A stretch of DNA of 64,000 nt. Origin: Rachicladosporium sp. CCFEE 5018. Taxonomy: Eukaryota > Ascomycota > Dothideomycetes > Cladosporiales > Cladosporiaceae. Numbering within the stretch: position 1 is the first letter of the stretch; each line of letters starts with the position of its first letter. The notes beneath the pieces are model-generated. The model was given only the letters and a program-made list of their open reading frames with translations. It ran no database searches and was not told where the DNA came from. The stretch is taken from contig KZ111171.1 of NCBI GenBank assembly GCA_002077045.2, positions 337,090 through 401,089 of the forward strand, given 5' to 3'. Positions 10,204 through 21,531 of the stretch are shown here, piece after piece. A program made the translations under genes and the position numbers.

Positions 10204-12245
10204 TGTGTCGACATGGTTTGACGCTGTCGAATGACAGTCTCGGGCGATTGAACAGCCGCATTTGTGAATTTATGTAGCCTACATCAGATACCTCGGGTCG
10301 TACACGCCGAGATATGGGTCCTGACTTATGAACCGCGGGCGTCTTGACCGGGGCGTTCGTATGGCGCGACGCAGTTGTCCAGTATCCTCACATCATCCTC
10401 ATCACGCCCCCAATGACCATGGACGCGATGCCCACCTATGCTGCAGACGTTGTACTAGTGAGCGGAGGTAGTAGTGTCGTCGCAGCTATGGCCATAGAGA
10501 TCCTGGCTCTGCGCAAACCATACCGCGAACTTCAATAAGCAGGAATCGTTCGTGGGGCCCTTCATCGCCCGTGACCGGGGGTCGTTCATAAGTGCTGCAC
10601 TGTAGTCGTGAGCTGACAACCATGGCTTTGAGAAGTCGTCGATTTCTTGCTTCTGAACGAATCATCGTTACAGCTTTTGTCCATGAGTTGCGTTGGTATT
10701 CCTCGCTCCCTCATGAATCTTGTCACCATGATATCCTTGGCTTAAGGCCAAGTCTTCCATTGTACGCATCGTGACTTGTACTGATCTCAGTTGTTCCTTA
10801 CCCGGTGAAATACTTCTTATTCAGATATCGTGTCGTCATTGACCTGTGCAGCAAAGATGTAGATGGCGTATCGTCGTTGGTGCTTACTTGGGGGGAGTAG
10901 AATTCAGGCGCCAGCGTGCTATGAGTACATAACAGTCTGGTTCCTTTGAGCTTGGAAGACCACAGATAGTAAGCATTGAGACTTGCTTCAGGCATATGGG
11001 ACCATGTGGGACGGTGGAATGTGGATCTGGTAGGAGCATATCGTCTTTTCTACCACCATGGGTGCACTCTTGTATCTGCGTTAGCTACGCTGTGGCCCAT
11101 GAGAGGAGCAGAGATGGGTAATTATCGTGCCTACACTGCTGTGACACTCTCGCCGTAACATCAGCGGGTCGTGCAACAAGGTAGGCGTATGTGAATGACT
11201 GATGATGCCCTGTACTCTTCGCTACTCGTGAAGTGCTCCATCGCGATGCACATAGGCGAAGGAGGAAGCGAGATCGTACTTACGCCAGCAACTGACATCG
11301 TCGCAACTAAACTGCTAGAGTGTCAATATTGCTGCCCACCCTGGGAGATTCACTCGACCATGAAGGAGCTGCGGGAGTGTGTATCTTTCATGTGATCTCA
11401 CATGAGACGGCCAATAGTGGGTCAGGCAGGAGCATAAAAGCTCTCTTTCCGCCCTTGATGCGCTCTCCTCTCTACATCAACTTTGCTATGTCCTGCATTG
11501 GGGCGGGTAGAGGGACGACGCCTCTGCGTTTGAGACACTCTTACCTCGACACTACCGACTCTTTCGTCGGCATTCGCAGGCGTCGCGTTCTACTCAGCCC
11601 ATCCCGCTTACCATGGCTGGGCCTTGCGTCGAGTATGCAATGCAACGTACAGCGGGCGTTCCACCATGATCACTGACCTACCTCGTAGTGTTGCGACATC
11701 CACGCGATGTCGCTGTCGCCAGCATACCTGAGGCAGACACAGAAAGGACCCTGGTTAGCCAAGACGAACTCTAAAGTTCGACTTCGGGCAGCGAACGCAC
11801 ACCGCCCCTCCCTGCGGTGTCTCGGCAGCAGGCTATACTGCTTGAATACTCACTCACCAAGATGGAGGTGCATCTCGACACTCCACTCCACGCCCACGAC
11901 CCTCTCCGATATGTGTTCCGAGTCCTCCCTCTCGAGATATGAGGCTGTGGGGCACCTCTCCACTGCCTGACCTGCACTCCTCCAATGGTGATGCTTCCCG
12001 GGCAACGGGAGCACTGGCCGCCAAGCTTCCCTCATACCAAAAGTACGACTTCACTGAGTTATTCTCTCTCCCCCTTTCTTTTTCTGACATCGCTCACACA
12101 ACAGCTGATCAAGTGTCGGACGCCTTCTCACACCTCTCTCACACTTCGACAGCGACTCCACGCGACCACACGCTCATTACACCTCACTCCAGACGACCAG
12201 ACGCTCACTATACCTCACTTTACACCACTGCACACCTTCGCCAAC
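10204..12245. other. Gene-poor region, about 2 kb
   Basis: No frame here has convincing protein-like composition or good splice context. The right part, about 12060-12245, is rich in CT and CA and holds two imperfect copies of a short ACGCTCAnTAnACCTCACT unit; it is probably the 5' leader of the RRM-like gene. No tRNA or rRNA seen. Confidence 0.5.
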
Positions 12246-13225
12246 ATGTCTTCTGAGTGCGAAACCCCAAGACTGAGGAGCTCCAGCCCCGTCGGGTTGC
12301 CGGGCACACCATGCTTGCGCGGTCGTCGCAACAGGTATATTCTTACCCCTTTCTCCCCACACTGACCTCTGCTGACAATCCATAGCGATGGTAACCTCCT
12401 TCACGGTGATTTCGGCGAGGCGGACAGCGACGTGGCCATGTCGAGCTCGTCTGCTCCAGCTCTGCTCTTCTCCGATCCCGTCCACCACGACCCATTCCTC
12501 GACTACCCCAGCGATGACTTCACCATGCCCTCAAGCCCACCAGCTCCAAAGATCGAGCCAGCCACGGAGATGGAGATCCGCGTCGACCTCAACCAGACTC
12601 TCGACCCAGCCCTCAAGCGTGCATTCCACAACCTCCAGATGTTCGCTCCGGGCAACTGCTCCTTCTTCATCGGTAATCTCCCGAACAACATGCGCGACGA
12701 TAACCGCCTTCACGCCATGATCGTGGCATACTTCCGCCAGTTCGTTTACTGCGAGGTCGATATCCTCCACGGCTGGGTCACAAGCCCAGATGGGCGTAGG
12801 GTTCGCGCTCCCACTGCCATCGTGCAATTCCAGGTAAGTCATACTCCACAGCCTCAAAAGTGCACCTCACTGACCAAACACAGTACCCTCTCGCCGTCCA
12901 CTCCATGCTCATCTTCCCAAGCCGCGGCCCGGTGTTCAATGGACGCCCAGCTCGTGTGCAGCCGTGCACGGCCACTCGCACCATCTAGGTGCTGTGTGCG
13001 ACTGGAGCTGTACCGACTGTGTACGATCTGGCTGGATTGGCCACTGGCCGTGGCAAGATCGAGACCATCCAGACTGGGGTCGTCGTCCCTCACGTCGTCA
13101 GTCCCATCTACGCCGGGATGGTCGCCTCATTCATGACTTTTGAGGCATACGGCGCCTTCGTCGCCGCTCGCGACAGCTTCATGGCTGGTGCCGCCGGTCC
13201 CAACTACATCTTCTTCTCATCATGA
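12246..13225 (+). CDS. RRM-like RNA-binding protein, interrupted by an in-frame TAG
   Basis: Exons 12246-12334, 12386-12833 and 12884 onward. The first stop is TAG at 12986-12988, giving 213 residues. The same frame then stays open for 78 more codons to TGA at 13223-13225. The middle part resembles an RNA-recognition motif: CSFFIGNLPNNM (RNP2-like), a helix ending in AYFRQFVYCEVDILHG, APTAIVQFQ (RNP1-like) and a final strand before the TAG. The segment after TAG ends with GMVASFMTFEAYGAFVAARD, which resembles the second half of another RRM-type fold. Both introns have normal donors. Either the protein ends at TAG, or the TAG is a nonsense mutation, a sequence error or a very short unrecognised intron. 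Role inferred only: RNA binding. Confidence 0.6.
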
Positions 13226-16200
13226 GTCAGAAGAGATGAGGAGAGGAGAGATGACTTGCTGCTTGCTTGCTTGGGTACGACGAGGAGATCGTTGGTGATT
13301 CGCTTGAAGAGATGATAATGCGCTGTAATGATTCGGGTTGAGTGACGATAGGGTACGGTAATGGGGTGTAAGTTAGCTTCGGTGAAGTAGTGGGCGTAGT
13401 ATAGCTGAGTGTATGATAGTGGCGGCGACATCATCAGTTCCAACATCTTCATCCTGACCTCGTATGTCGTCGTCGTTGAGCATTACAAGCTTCGTCGTGA
13501 TATCGTCGTGCTTTCCACTTTGTCGCATCATGATCCGACAAGCTTACATGTACGGACACATTGCTTGACAAGCGACAACAACATCGATCCGCGCATTGCT
13601 TGGTCTTTTCGATAGCATGCCTGTCTCTTTACCAGTCATACTAGCAAAGACGACAATGCCCTGCTTATGTCCCCATCGCGCTATCGACAACGCCATCCCT
13701 TCCCCCCAATTGCCACGAGCCGATCAGTGGACTTCAAATTTTTTCGAAGGCGCTTACGTTTCTGCGAAATCACCCGCGGCATTCTTACACTCGGATAAGG
13801 TCGCCTTGCCACGTCAACTACCTGCGACCGTTGCGCTTCCATGTTCCTCAATGATCGGCAGACTAAGGCCGAAAGCATGCCAATGTCCTTCAGGACAACG
13901 ACAAAGCACATACAAGCAAAGACCAGAATCCACGGACCTCTCGCGCAATACTCGCACGAAGTGTGCTTGATAAGCCTCTGCTACCAGACCCTCCATTGGA
14001 GACCAAACCTGGCAGATCCAGAATCACGCCCACAACCTCTGCGCCAGCGACGCTTCGTCAAAATTTCCCAGAGGTCCCCGCTTCTTTTATTCCAGCCAGG
14101 AGAAAGAGCGGAGGTGTTATGGAAAGTGGCTGGGTAGCACAGGAGAGCAGAGGCATACGAAGACTGGCGGACTGGGAAGCACAATGCCACGTACCGAGCC
14201 CATTCGAGGTTGAGGTACACAGCGCACTTGAGGAGGTGGCGATGAGGTGTCGCAAAGAGCAGGGAGGTGTCACAGAGGATGAGCGGCGACGACGACGTTG
14301 GGCAGTGGGATATGCCAGTGCATACACGGTCGAGGAAAGGTCCGGTCTCCAGCGGCGTGGTGGCAGCTACACGACCGGCGACGATCCTATGCCAGAAACT
14401 ACGTTCTTTGGCATTTCGAAGCAACGCACGACAGTCCCCGACGACGGCGGTGATTGTGCCGGCAACTCCTCTCCCTCCTCCTGCTCAACAAATCGCTCGT
14501 CTGCGTCCGACTTTCTTCCACACGATTGATCAAAGTAACCCTCGCACGAGGACTGAAGACCTGCACGAAACAGCTCATGAGCTGCCCAGCATGAGCGCTG
14601 TCTGCAGGAGCCGCGGACCTCCCGTCTCTCGTGCAGACGCTCATGATTGACAAAGGCGCCTGCTCGTCAACGCGTCGTCAAACGAGAGAGCTCGGCAGAG
14701 AAGATATATGATGTGAAAGACTTTCAACAAGGCAGAGCCAAGGACTGTAAAGAAGGAGTAGATCGAAACATGAATTGTGCATGATCACCTCACCCAGGCT
14801 GGACAGAGCGCACTGTCTGCTGGAGCCGCAGACCTCCATGCTCTCTGACAGTGGATTGTGGACCGCAGGGGTGAGGCACGAGCATCTTACGACAAGGAGA
14901 TATGGAAGACACAAACCGCTTGAGCAGCAGCGACTGCAAAAGCACGCCTTGTCTCAGCCATGAAGACGATGAGCGCCAGCGTGGAAACCAAGACGCCCAC
15001 GCCGGGCTGCAGCATAAGTCATGAGCCATTGCGCTCCACGCGAGCACAGACATTTGATGGGTTAGCACCAGTCGCCCTGTCTGGATGAGTATGATGCACC
15101 ACTGCAACCGGTCTTCCCTTTTCGGCTGCTCTCACTCGCTTGCTGGATCCGTGATCGAATTCGGGCCAGATGCCAGACCGGACATTCAAGTAGACATCTA
15201 GACGCGCGATCGAGCTGCTTCATGGCGAGTGAAAGCGAGCCGCTCGTTTGGACACAAGCACGTCGTATCAAGGCAGTCCGACAATGCTCAAAAGCAAAGA
15301 GCTGGAGCTCCGGATAGCTGCGACTGGCATTCTCAGGATCTCGAGAAGTGGACTGACATTTCGACATGGCCGGGAGGTGTACGCAGGTATGATGCCAGCC
15401 AGTATAGTAGGACGAGCTTCGAGTTGACCGTCAGAGTAGTGGTCGACTCGTCCGTAGGTCGCGCTGTGATCCCAAACATGCGCGAACCGAAGGTGTGGGA
15501 TAAAGGCGTCTAGGAGACCGGGTGCTGGGAGCGCGAGCCAAATGCTTCTGTTCGCAGCCGAAGCCAGGCGGCTCGATTGTCGACTATTCGTAGTCGCGCC
15601 ACGTTGCTGGTTAGCGCTACACACAAGAGCCCGAAACTACAGTCACGCTGTGGCGGAGCATATCCTCCAGATCGACAATAATCCTGACCAGAAGCAGTAG
15701 TACGGGATGCAGATCCATGAAGTCAGGCCGTAGCTCCGAGCTCCCTACTCAACACCATTTGACGTACCGTTGACGATCATGGCTACGGCATCCACTCCAG
15801 AGCCGCTTTGCTAACGAAGTTGGACCTTGCAGTCATGTTTGTGGCACATCAGTACAAGTCGTGTCCCCGAATGCCGTCGATCAAGAGAAATCGAAAGCGC
15901 ACTCTTTGCCTTCCTGGCCTCACGGTTATATCTCCTGCCGACCACTTCAGCCTCCAGCACTGAGTCGGCAAAGCAGAGATGGTACTTTGAGCCGCTTGCC
16001 AGAACTTGAGGGCAGATTTGGTTGTGATTCCGACTGCAAGTCCGACATTGTGCAAATTCCAAGTCCACGACCAGCGCCAGCATATACAGATATCCAGTCA
16101 GTCCATTTGCTGGCGCTCGCACCGCCTTACGCTCTTTATTCACATGCTGCTGGCGCCGCACGCGTGTATTGCGCTTGAGATAGCTATCGAGATGGCCTAG

Positions 16201-17995
16201 GTGGGCGGTGAGGTATCTACAATGTTTTGTAGCGAGCGTCAAGTCTCAAGATGTTGCCAGCACCAGCCATGCCGGTAGAGACTACCAATGATCGTTTTCA
16301 CGTCCGCGAAGTAGTAGGCAGGCCGCTCCCGGATTGTGTGAACTGCGCGGTATCATCTGATGTGCCCGAGCACCTCGCCAGTGTTGAGTGGCTCGGATTG
16401 ATCATTGAGCGCGGTTTGTGGTCGCGTTCTAGGGTCTGCGCCGGGGCAAGCATTGCTGCAGCACGACGAGGCTGCCGTGTGAGACTCAGTCGACGCCAGC
16501 ATCATGGCGTGCCGAGGTCGTTTGGCAAATGGCCGAATATGCCGAAGGAAGGCGAGCAGCGGTGTAGCGCTGGGGCTGTCAACACTGAGTGCAAGGTGGT
16601 GGTGGAGGGCGCTGGGTGTCACTGGCGAGTCCGATCGAAGGGCAGTCGATCTCGTACGATGGAGCCACAGCGGACGGGTGATCTGAAGTCAATGCGATTG
16701 CTAACAGACTCTCCATGTTCCACATTACTGCAAACCAATGTCGATGCTGCTCTCGAGATACAGGAACGAGCTGCAGATTTGACTTGACGACTTTCACTTT
16801 CGGCTTGCCCGATCCGGCACCACGGATGTCCACCACCACCTGCAGCACCCTCCCTTGCTTGATCTTCCGCTACGACAACCATCCTGTGCGCGTGCTTGCG
16901 GGCTCCCACCTTGCTACTAACTCATTGACATACGATGGGGAGGTCGGAGTCATCGGTAGACAGGCATTGGTCTTGCTGGGAGGGCAACGACCACGCCAGC
17001 ATCCACAAGCGAGAGCATAGGTCCTCATGCATGGTCCTGTCTACGGAGTCGGGCGATCGCCTACGTCAATCAAACAGCTCAACGCGACAGCAAAAGATAC
17101 CGTGGTCGTGCAGGCTTACCGCGAGTCTTGTACATCAGCTGTCGAGCTCACAAAGTCATGAAGAGGAGCACGCAGCGATCAGCACAAAACGCGAGCCTAT
17201 CCGCGGCAGCTCGAGGGCTCACATGTCACAGGCCCGTCCTCGACAATCTTCACGAGGAGCATCTCCGGCTGCGTTGACCTCGAGTTTATGCAGGGGTCGC
17301 TCTGGTAATGTGTTTATTCGAGGAGTCCGTGATCCTTACCCTCCTCCCCAACCGCAAGTCGAATGCAGTGAGCAGGCTTTACTGCATCATTATTGCTGGC
17401 GATCGTGACTCGCAGCACCGTCGACACTCCCAAGTGATGTACTGTGCATATCTACAAGCATGAGATACTACCTCGGAGCGCCGATGGAGTGCTCCCCCCA
17501 CCCTGCCTTGCACCCTCTTGCACGCTCCTTCGTGTGCCAGGTTACCTTGGTATCATGAGTATGGGAGATCTAGTGGTCTATGTAAGTGTTTCCTTGCTGC
17601 CCAGTACATTTGCAGGTCATTGTGTCTTGCTTTGCCACTTTCCATTGGCTTCCCTCCTCACGATCGCGCACTGCTAGTCGAGCGCGCTCGGCGACTGAGC
17701 AAAGTCAGACAGTGACTCGCCCTCGGTCTGGTCCTACGAAGACATTGCAACCACCCAACCGAGAAATCCGAGACCCCGGAGACATCTTGGACTAGCAGTG
17801 ATCGTGCTCAAAGACAAAGGCTGGCCAGATTCGGTCTTTTGTCTTTGTCAGATTTCCGCACCCGGGCTTCGAGAGTATATGTCTACAAGCCAAGCCAACT
17901 CACCACATCTTCTCCGTTCATTCCAACAGCGCCATCGATCTCATCCTCTCCCAGTGCACTTGTGTATCACCAGTTCAAGCACGAACCCTAGCAAG
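13226..17995. other. Long gene-poor region, about 4.8 kb
   Basis: No convincing gene seen on either strand. Open frames of up to 188 codons (13963-14529) exist, but they overlap comparable antisense frames and show no recognisable domain. A diverged copy of a roughly 30-base unit occurs at 14593-14622 and 14816-14837. No transposase or reverse-transcriptase motif was seen. It is unusually long for this otherwise dense window. Confidence 0.45.
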
Positions 17996-18828
17996 ATGCA
18001 GTTCACTACGAGTATCTTGGCGGTCCTCGCCTCAACCGGCATTGTTGCTGCCGCTGTCCCGCCTGCGTATGGCGCAAGCTCGACCTGCTCGGCGGTATGA
18101 GATGATGTAAAGTAGACAACTAGACTCGAGCAAGACTAATGGCAGCAGGTCTATTCTACTACCACTAAGACTTCGATCATCCCCGTCACCAAGACAATCA
18201 CCACGACTATTCTCAAGCCGACGACTATCACTACCTCCAAGCCCACCGTCCGTGTTAAGACGACCACGACTTACAAGCCCACCACGATCACAACGGATGT
18301 GACTTCCACGATCACGAGCACCACTGTTGGTAGGTGCTGTTGAAATTGTCCCACGCGAGGCCGCTCTACTGACACCCCTACCAGTGACGCGCACCAGCAC
18401 CTCTGTCTCCACCGTCACTGATACCTCTACAATCACCGGTCGCACCACCACGCAAACCACCATCTGCAAGACCATGCCGATAGTCAAGAGTACCACCTCC
18501 ACCTCCATCATCAAGCGCGTGAAGAACGTCCCATACGCCACTCCGTAAGCCCACCGATCCTCCCTGTTCTCTCAAACTTCTCCCACTGACCTCTTCTCCC
18601 AGCTGCACCGATCCCATCACTAGGATCACGGTCATCCGCAGCTTGCTCACAACGTCGACTCCCTGCCCAGAGACCAGCTCGTACACCGACTACATTACGG
18701 GTACCAGCGTGTCGAGCTCGCTTTGCCCGGAGACTACGACGACTGTCAGCCAGAGCACTTCTACCTCTACGAGTGTCATTACCAGCACGTCTTGCTCCAC
18801 TGCTCCGAGTGGACCGAGGGCGTACTAG
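17996..18828 (+). CDS. Thr/Ser-rich small secreted protein
   Basis: Four exons, 17996-18094, 18149-18329, 18385-18544 and 18603-18828, give 221 residues; all junctions keep frame. The N-terminus MQFTTSILAVLASTGIVAAA is a clear signal peptide, with cleavage expected before VPPAYG. The mature part is dominated by Thr, Ser and Lys-Pro-Thr units (for example TITTTILKPTTITTSKPT) and has several Cys (TTICKTMP, ATPCTDP, STPCPETSS, SLCPETT, STSCS). Two CPET units recur in the C-terminal third. Such Thr-rich stretches are normally O-mannosylated, so a cell-wall or secreted surface role is inferred. There is no hydrophobic C-terminus, so a GPI anchor is unlikely. Family not recognised. Confidence 0.75.
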
Positions 18829-20372
18829 GTAGCGTTGTTGTAGAGCTTACGGGGAGTAGAGACTGGAATTTGACCAGGGTAGGGACAGAGATGGGATGTT
18901 GTGATGCAGACCGTTGGAAGATGATAGATGTAGCTCCAGTAGAACTCGACTGTAGTACTGAGCAACCATGCCGGTTGCCAGCTTTTCATTTCCGCTCATT
19001 CCCATCACATCTCCAAAAGAATCTGCCCATAATCCCAAAATTTCAGTAGCAGACTCCCCGATTCCGCCTAGTCGCAAAACTGATAGATTGTCGACTCGAC
19101 AACCAAACTCCGAGATTGAGCTACTTGAGGCCGCCACGATCCTCGATCATGAAGACCTCCGTTCTGCACATCTAGCTCGCCCGTGAGAGAATTCCGCCTA
19201 TGGCTCTACAGCGTGCACGATCCGCGAGCCATCACCTCTGAGCCCAGATGCCTCCTCCTCTCGTCTGCGAGCGAACTGACGGCGTGCTTGATCCATCTCG
19301 CTGCTCGTCGCAGCAGATCCCAGTGGTTTGCCAAATCTCCGTCAGAGGAAACAGCTAGCTTTGACGTTCCGGCCGCGTCTTGCGTTAGATAGAAGCTTCG
19401 TTTGGCAGGGGTGGGTTCGATCTCATTGAGTGCTTTGATGTCCAATTCGAATGACAGATAACCATGATCGAGACTGAACGTGGCAATGGCATGCGAATAC
19501 ATGCCAGCATTTCCACAGGAGGCGCATTCAAGGGCCCGGAGCCGTGCTCACGGCATTGAACAGACAGCCACAGTAGGTGGACAAAGGCAGCAGAGGGGCG
19601 ACTGTTACCCTCCCTTTGTTGGGCGATCCGTGGCCAAGGATTAACAGTCTACCTTACCCGCACCAACGTATACACATGTGATGAAGATACAACAGATTAC
19701 ACCACGTATATCACATGCGGCTGTGCTCCGAGAATTGTTATATTGTGCTGGAGGTTGATGTTTTGATAGGGGCCTAGCGGTGACATATGACAGAGTGGCG
19801 ACCGTACTTACCCGAGCTCATGACTAACCCTGAGTCTCACTACATGATGGGCGGAAGCCAAGTCGCAATCATGGATGTAGATGCAGTGTTGAAATCGGGA
19901 TCGAAAAGTATGTAGATGTGTTTGAATCCGCATTAGGATATCCGATGCTCGTCTAGACCTGCTTGCAACTTCGACCAGTAGCAGCTTGATGCGAGCCAGG
20001 CTTGACCATGGTGCAGGGATTTTAGCTCCCGTGGTGCTTATCGCAACGTTACTCGTCCTGCACCTAGTCAACGCCCTGGTCCAGTGTCCTGTTCGCCAAC
20101 ACCTGGCACAGTCCATGCCACGACGGTGTAGCCGTCCATAATTACGATGAAGCCAGATCCGAAAATGCCTTGGACGGCGAAAATGTCGCATGGTAAGACC
20201 TTGCATCATTCCGGTGAGACATGGCCGGAAACAAAGCTGCATTCCATAGGGAGCTTTCCCGTCTCACGGCGAACCGCTCTCGGTGATGGCGTCCACATTA
20301 CCCTCGATCCGTGACAGCAGATTCATGCGTTCATTTGCGATCACAGGCTTCTGAATCCGCCATATGTCACCG
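18829..20372. other. Gene-poor flank of the mating-type region, about 1.5 kb
   Basis: No supported gene. A 98-codon minus-strand frame at 19206-19502 has fairly protein-like composition but no family signal or intron support. The 144-codon minus-strand frame at 19808-20242 is Arg/His/Cys-rich and looks like chance. Confidence 0.4.
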
Positions 20373-21324
20373 TCAGTCCATCGCCTCAACAGCAAGATCT
20401 ACTGACACTGCTGCCTTCCGCTTCTTGCTTGTTGCCTGCGGTGCTCGCGAAGGTGCACTCTGCCGGGCAAGGCTAGGAGTTGTCTTTGTCTGGCTGCGTT
20501 GCGACGAAGTCACGCACAGTCTTGCCACCTTTGCTCGGTGCATTTGGTGAGCGATTCCGATACTCCTTGCCTGGCGCACTTGTATAGCTTCAGCCTCCGT
20601 GCGTTTGGCAGCGACTGGACCTTGTCAGTATGACCGTATAAGTGCTGCATGCATTCTCTGCACCTCACTTACACCAATCGTAGATCTCGAATATTTCCCG
20701 CTGCAAGAACGACGCCAGCATCTCCATCTCAGCGTTGTTTGGCACTCGACAAACGCGGAAGAAGTCCTCTAACAGCGCCTCATCTTCGGCAAGAAAGACT
20801 CTTACAGTCTGTGCAGACGAGCTGGCGTCTGCTACGCTGTACGTTCGCCTCGCGACTTGGTCTGTCAAGCCATAGACCCGTTCTTGCAACAGCTTAAGGC
20901 GGTGCGCGATCTGTTGCGGCGTCTCTCGCTGGTGTGCTTCACCAATGCTCTTCTCATCGTCAAGGAACCGAGCCACAGCCTCTGCCTGAGCACTGTTCAG
21001 TAGACCGCCCTACGCAGCAAGCATCTTGTTCAGCACGCGAACACCCGCCACGTTCAGCTGCATTGTCGCTGGCAAGTCAACGCCGCAGGAGTAATTTGCA
21101 AGGAGGATTACGCCGACTGGCGTGAGCGTATTCTGGAAGTCCTGCGGTTCTGGAGTCGCTGCTGTCTTGAGGAGTTGTTCCAGCTCAGTGATCATCGCTG
21201 AGAGCTTATTGTGAGGTTGTAATCCATTGCGGAGTTCCTTGGCAACCGCCACCCTGATGGTTATTTGGGCTAATGCATAGAGTCGTGGCATGTGAGCTCC
21301 GTCAAGTGGACGTGCTGTGAACAT
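20373..21324 (-). CDS. Homeodomain-like protein linked to MAT1-1-1 (in-frame TAG)
   Basis: Minus strand, directly downstream of MAT1-1-1. A first open part runs from ATG 21324 to TAG at 21012-21010. The same frame then continues from 21009 to a GTAAGT donor after 20673 and resumes at 20614 to TGA at 20373. The junction after the acceptor GTCCAG creates EIYDWFAAKRTEAE. Together with AEDEALLEDFFRVCRVPNNA and EMEMLASFL this has the layout of a homeodomain: helix 1, Pro turn, helix 2, and recognition helix with Trp-Phe and Arg at the 48/49/53-like positions. The usual Asn at position 51 is replaced by Ala. A basic KKRK sits near the C-terminus. The TAG could be removed by an intron ending in gctgcgtag (branch-like gctgaac just upstream), or it could be a real nonsense codon. 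Homeodomain similarity is my reading only. Confidence 0.5.
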
Positions 21325-21531
21325 CAGTAGGCGTAATTGTGAGACACGGGTAAGTTGGAGCGTGGGGTGTGGGTTTGTCCATTTGTACACTTTCTTATTG
21401 TACATGTATTGCACAGCTTCCGCATTCTCTTTGCGTCCAATGTACAGCGCTCATCTCCCCAACGTGCATCTCCTTCCCAATCTAATACTCTTGTTTCGCG
21501 TTGCGACTTTGCCCTAGCACCCCGGTATACT

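Noticed and set aside
12956..12988. 33-nt GT...TAG stretch as an intron that would remove the in-frame stop in the RRM-like gene
   Set aside because: Far shorter than the other introns in this window (50 nt or more) and without a branch site.
13963..14529. 188-codon plus-strand open frame
   Set aside because: Low-complexity Arg/Ser/Pro content, no domain, no promoter or intron support, and an antisense frame of similar length overlaps it.
16251..16787. 178-codon plus-strand open frame
   Set aside because: Composition rich in Cys, Arg and Ser without hydrophobic pattern; overlapped by antisense frames; no recognisable family.
19206..19502. 98-codon minus-strand frame with fairly natural composition
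   Set aside because: Isolated, short, no family or splice support; kept only as a note in the gene-poor region.
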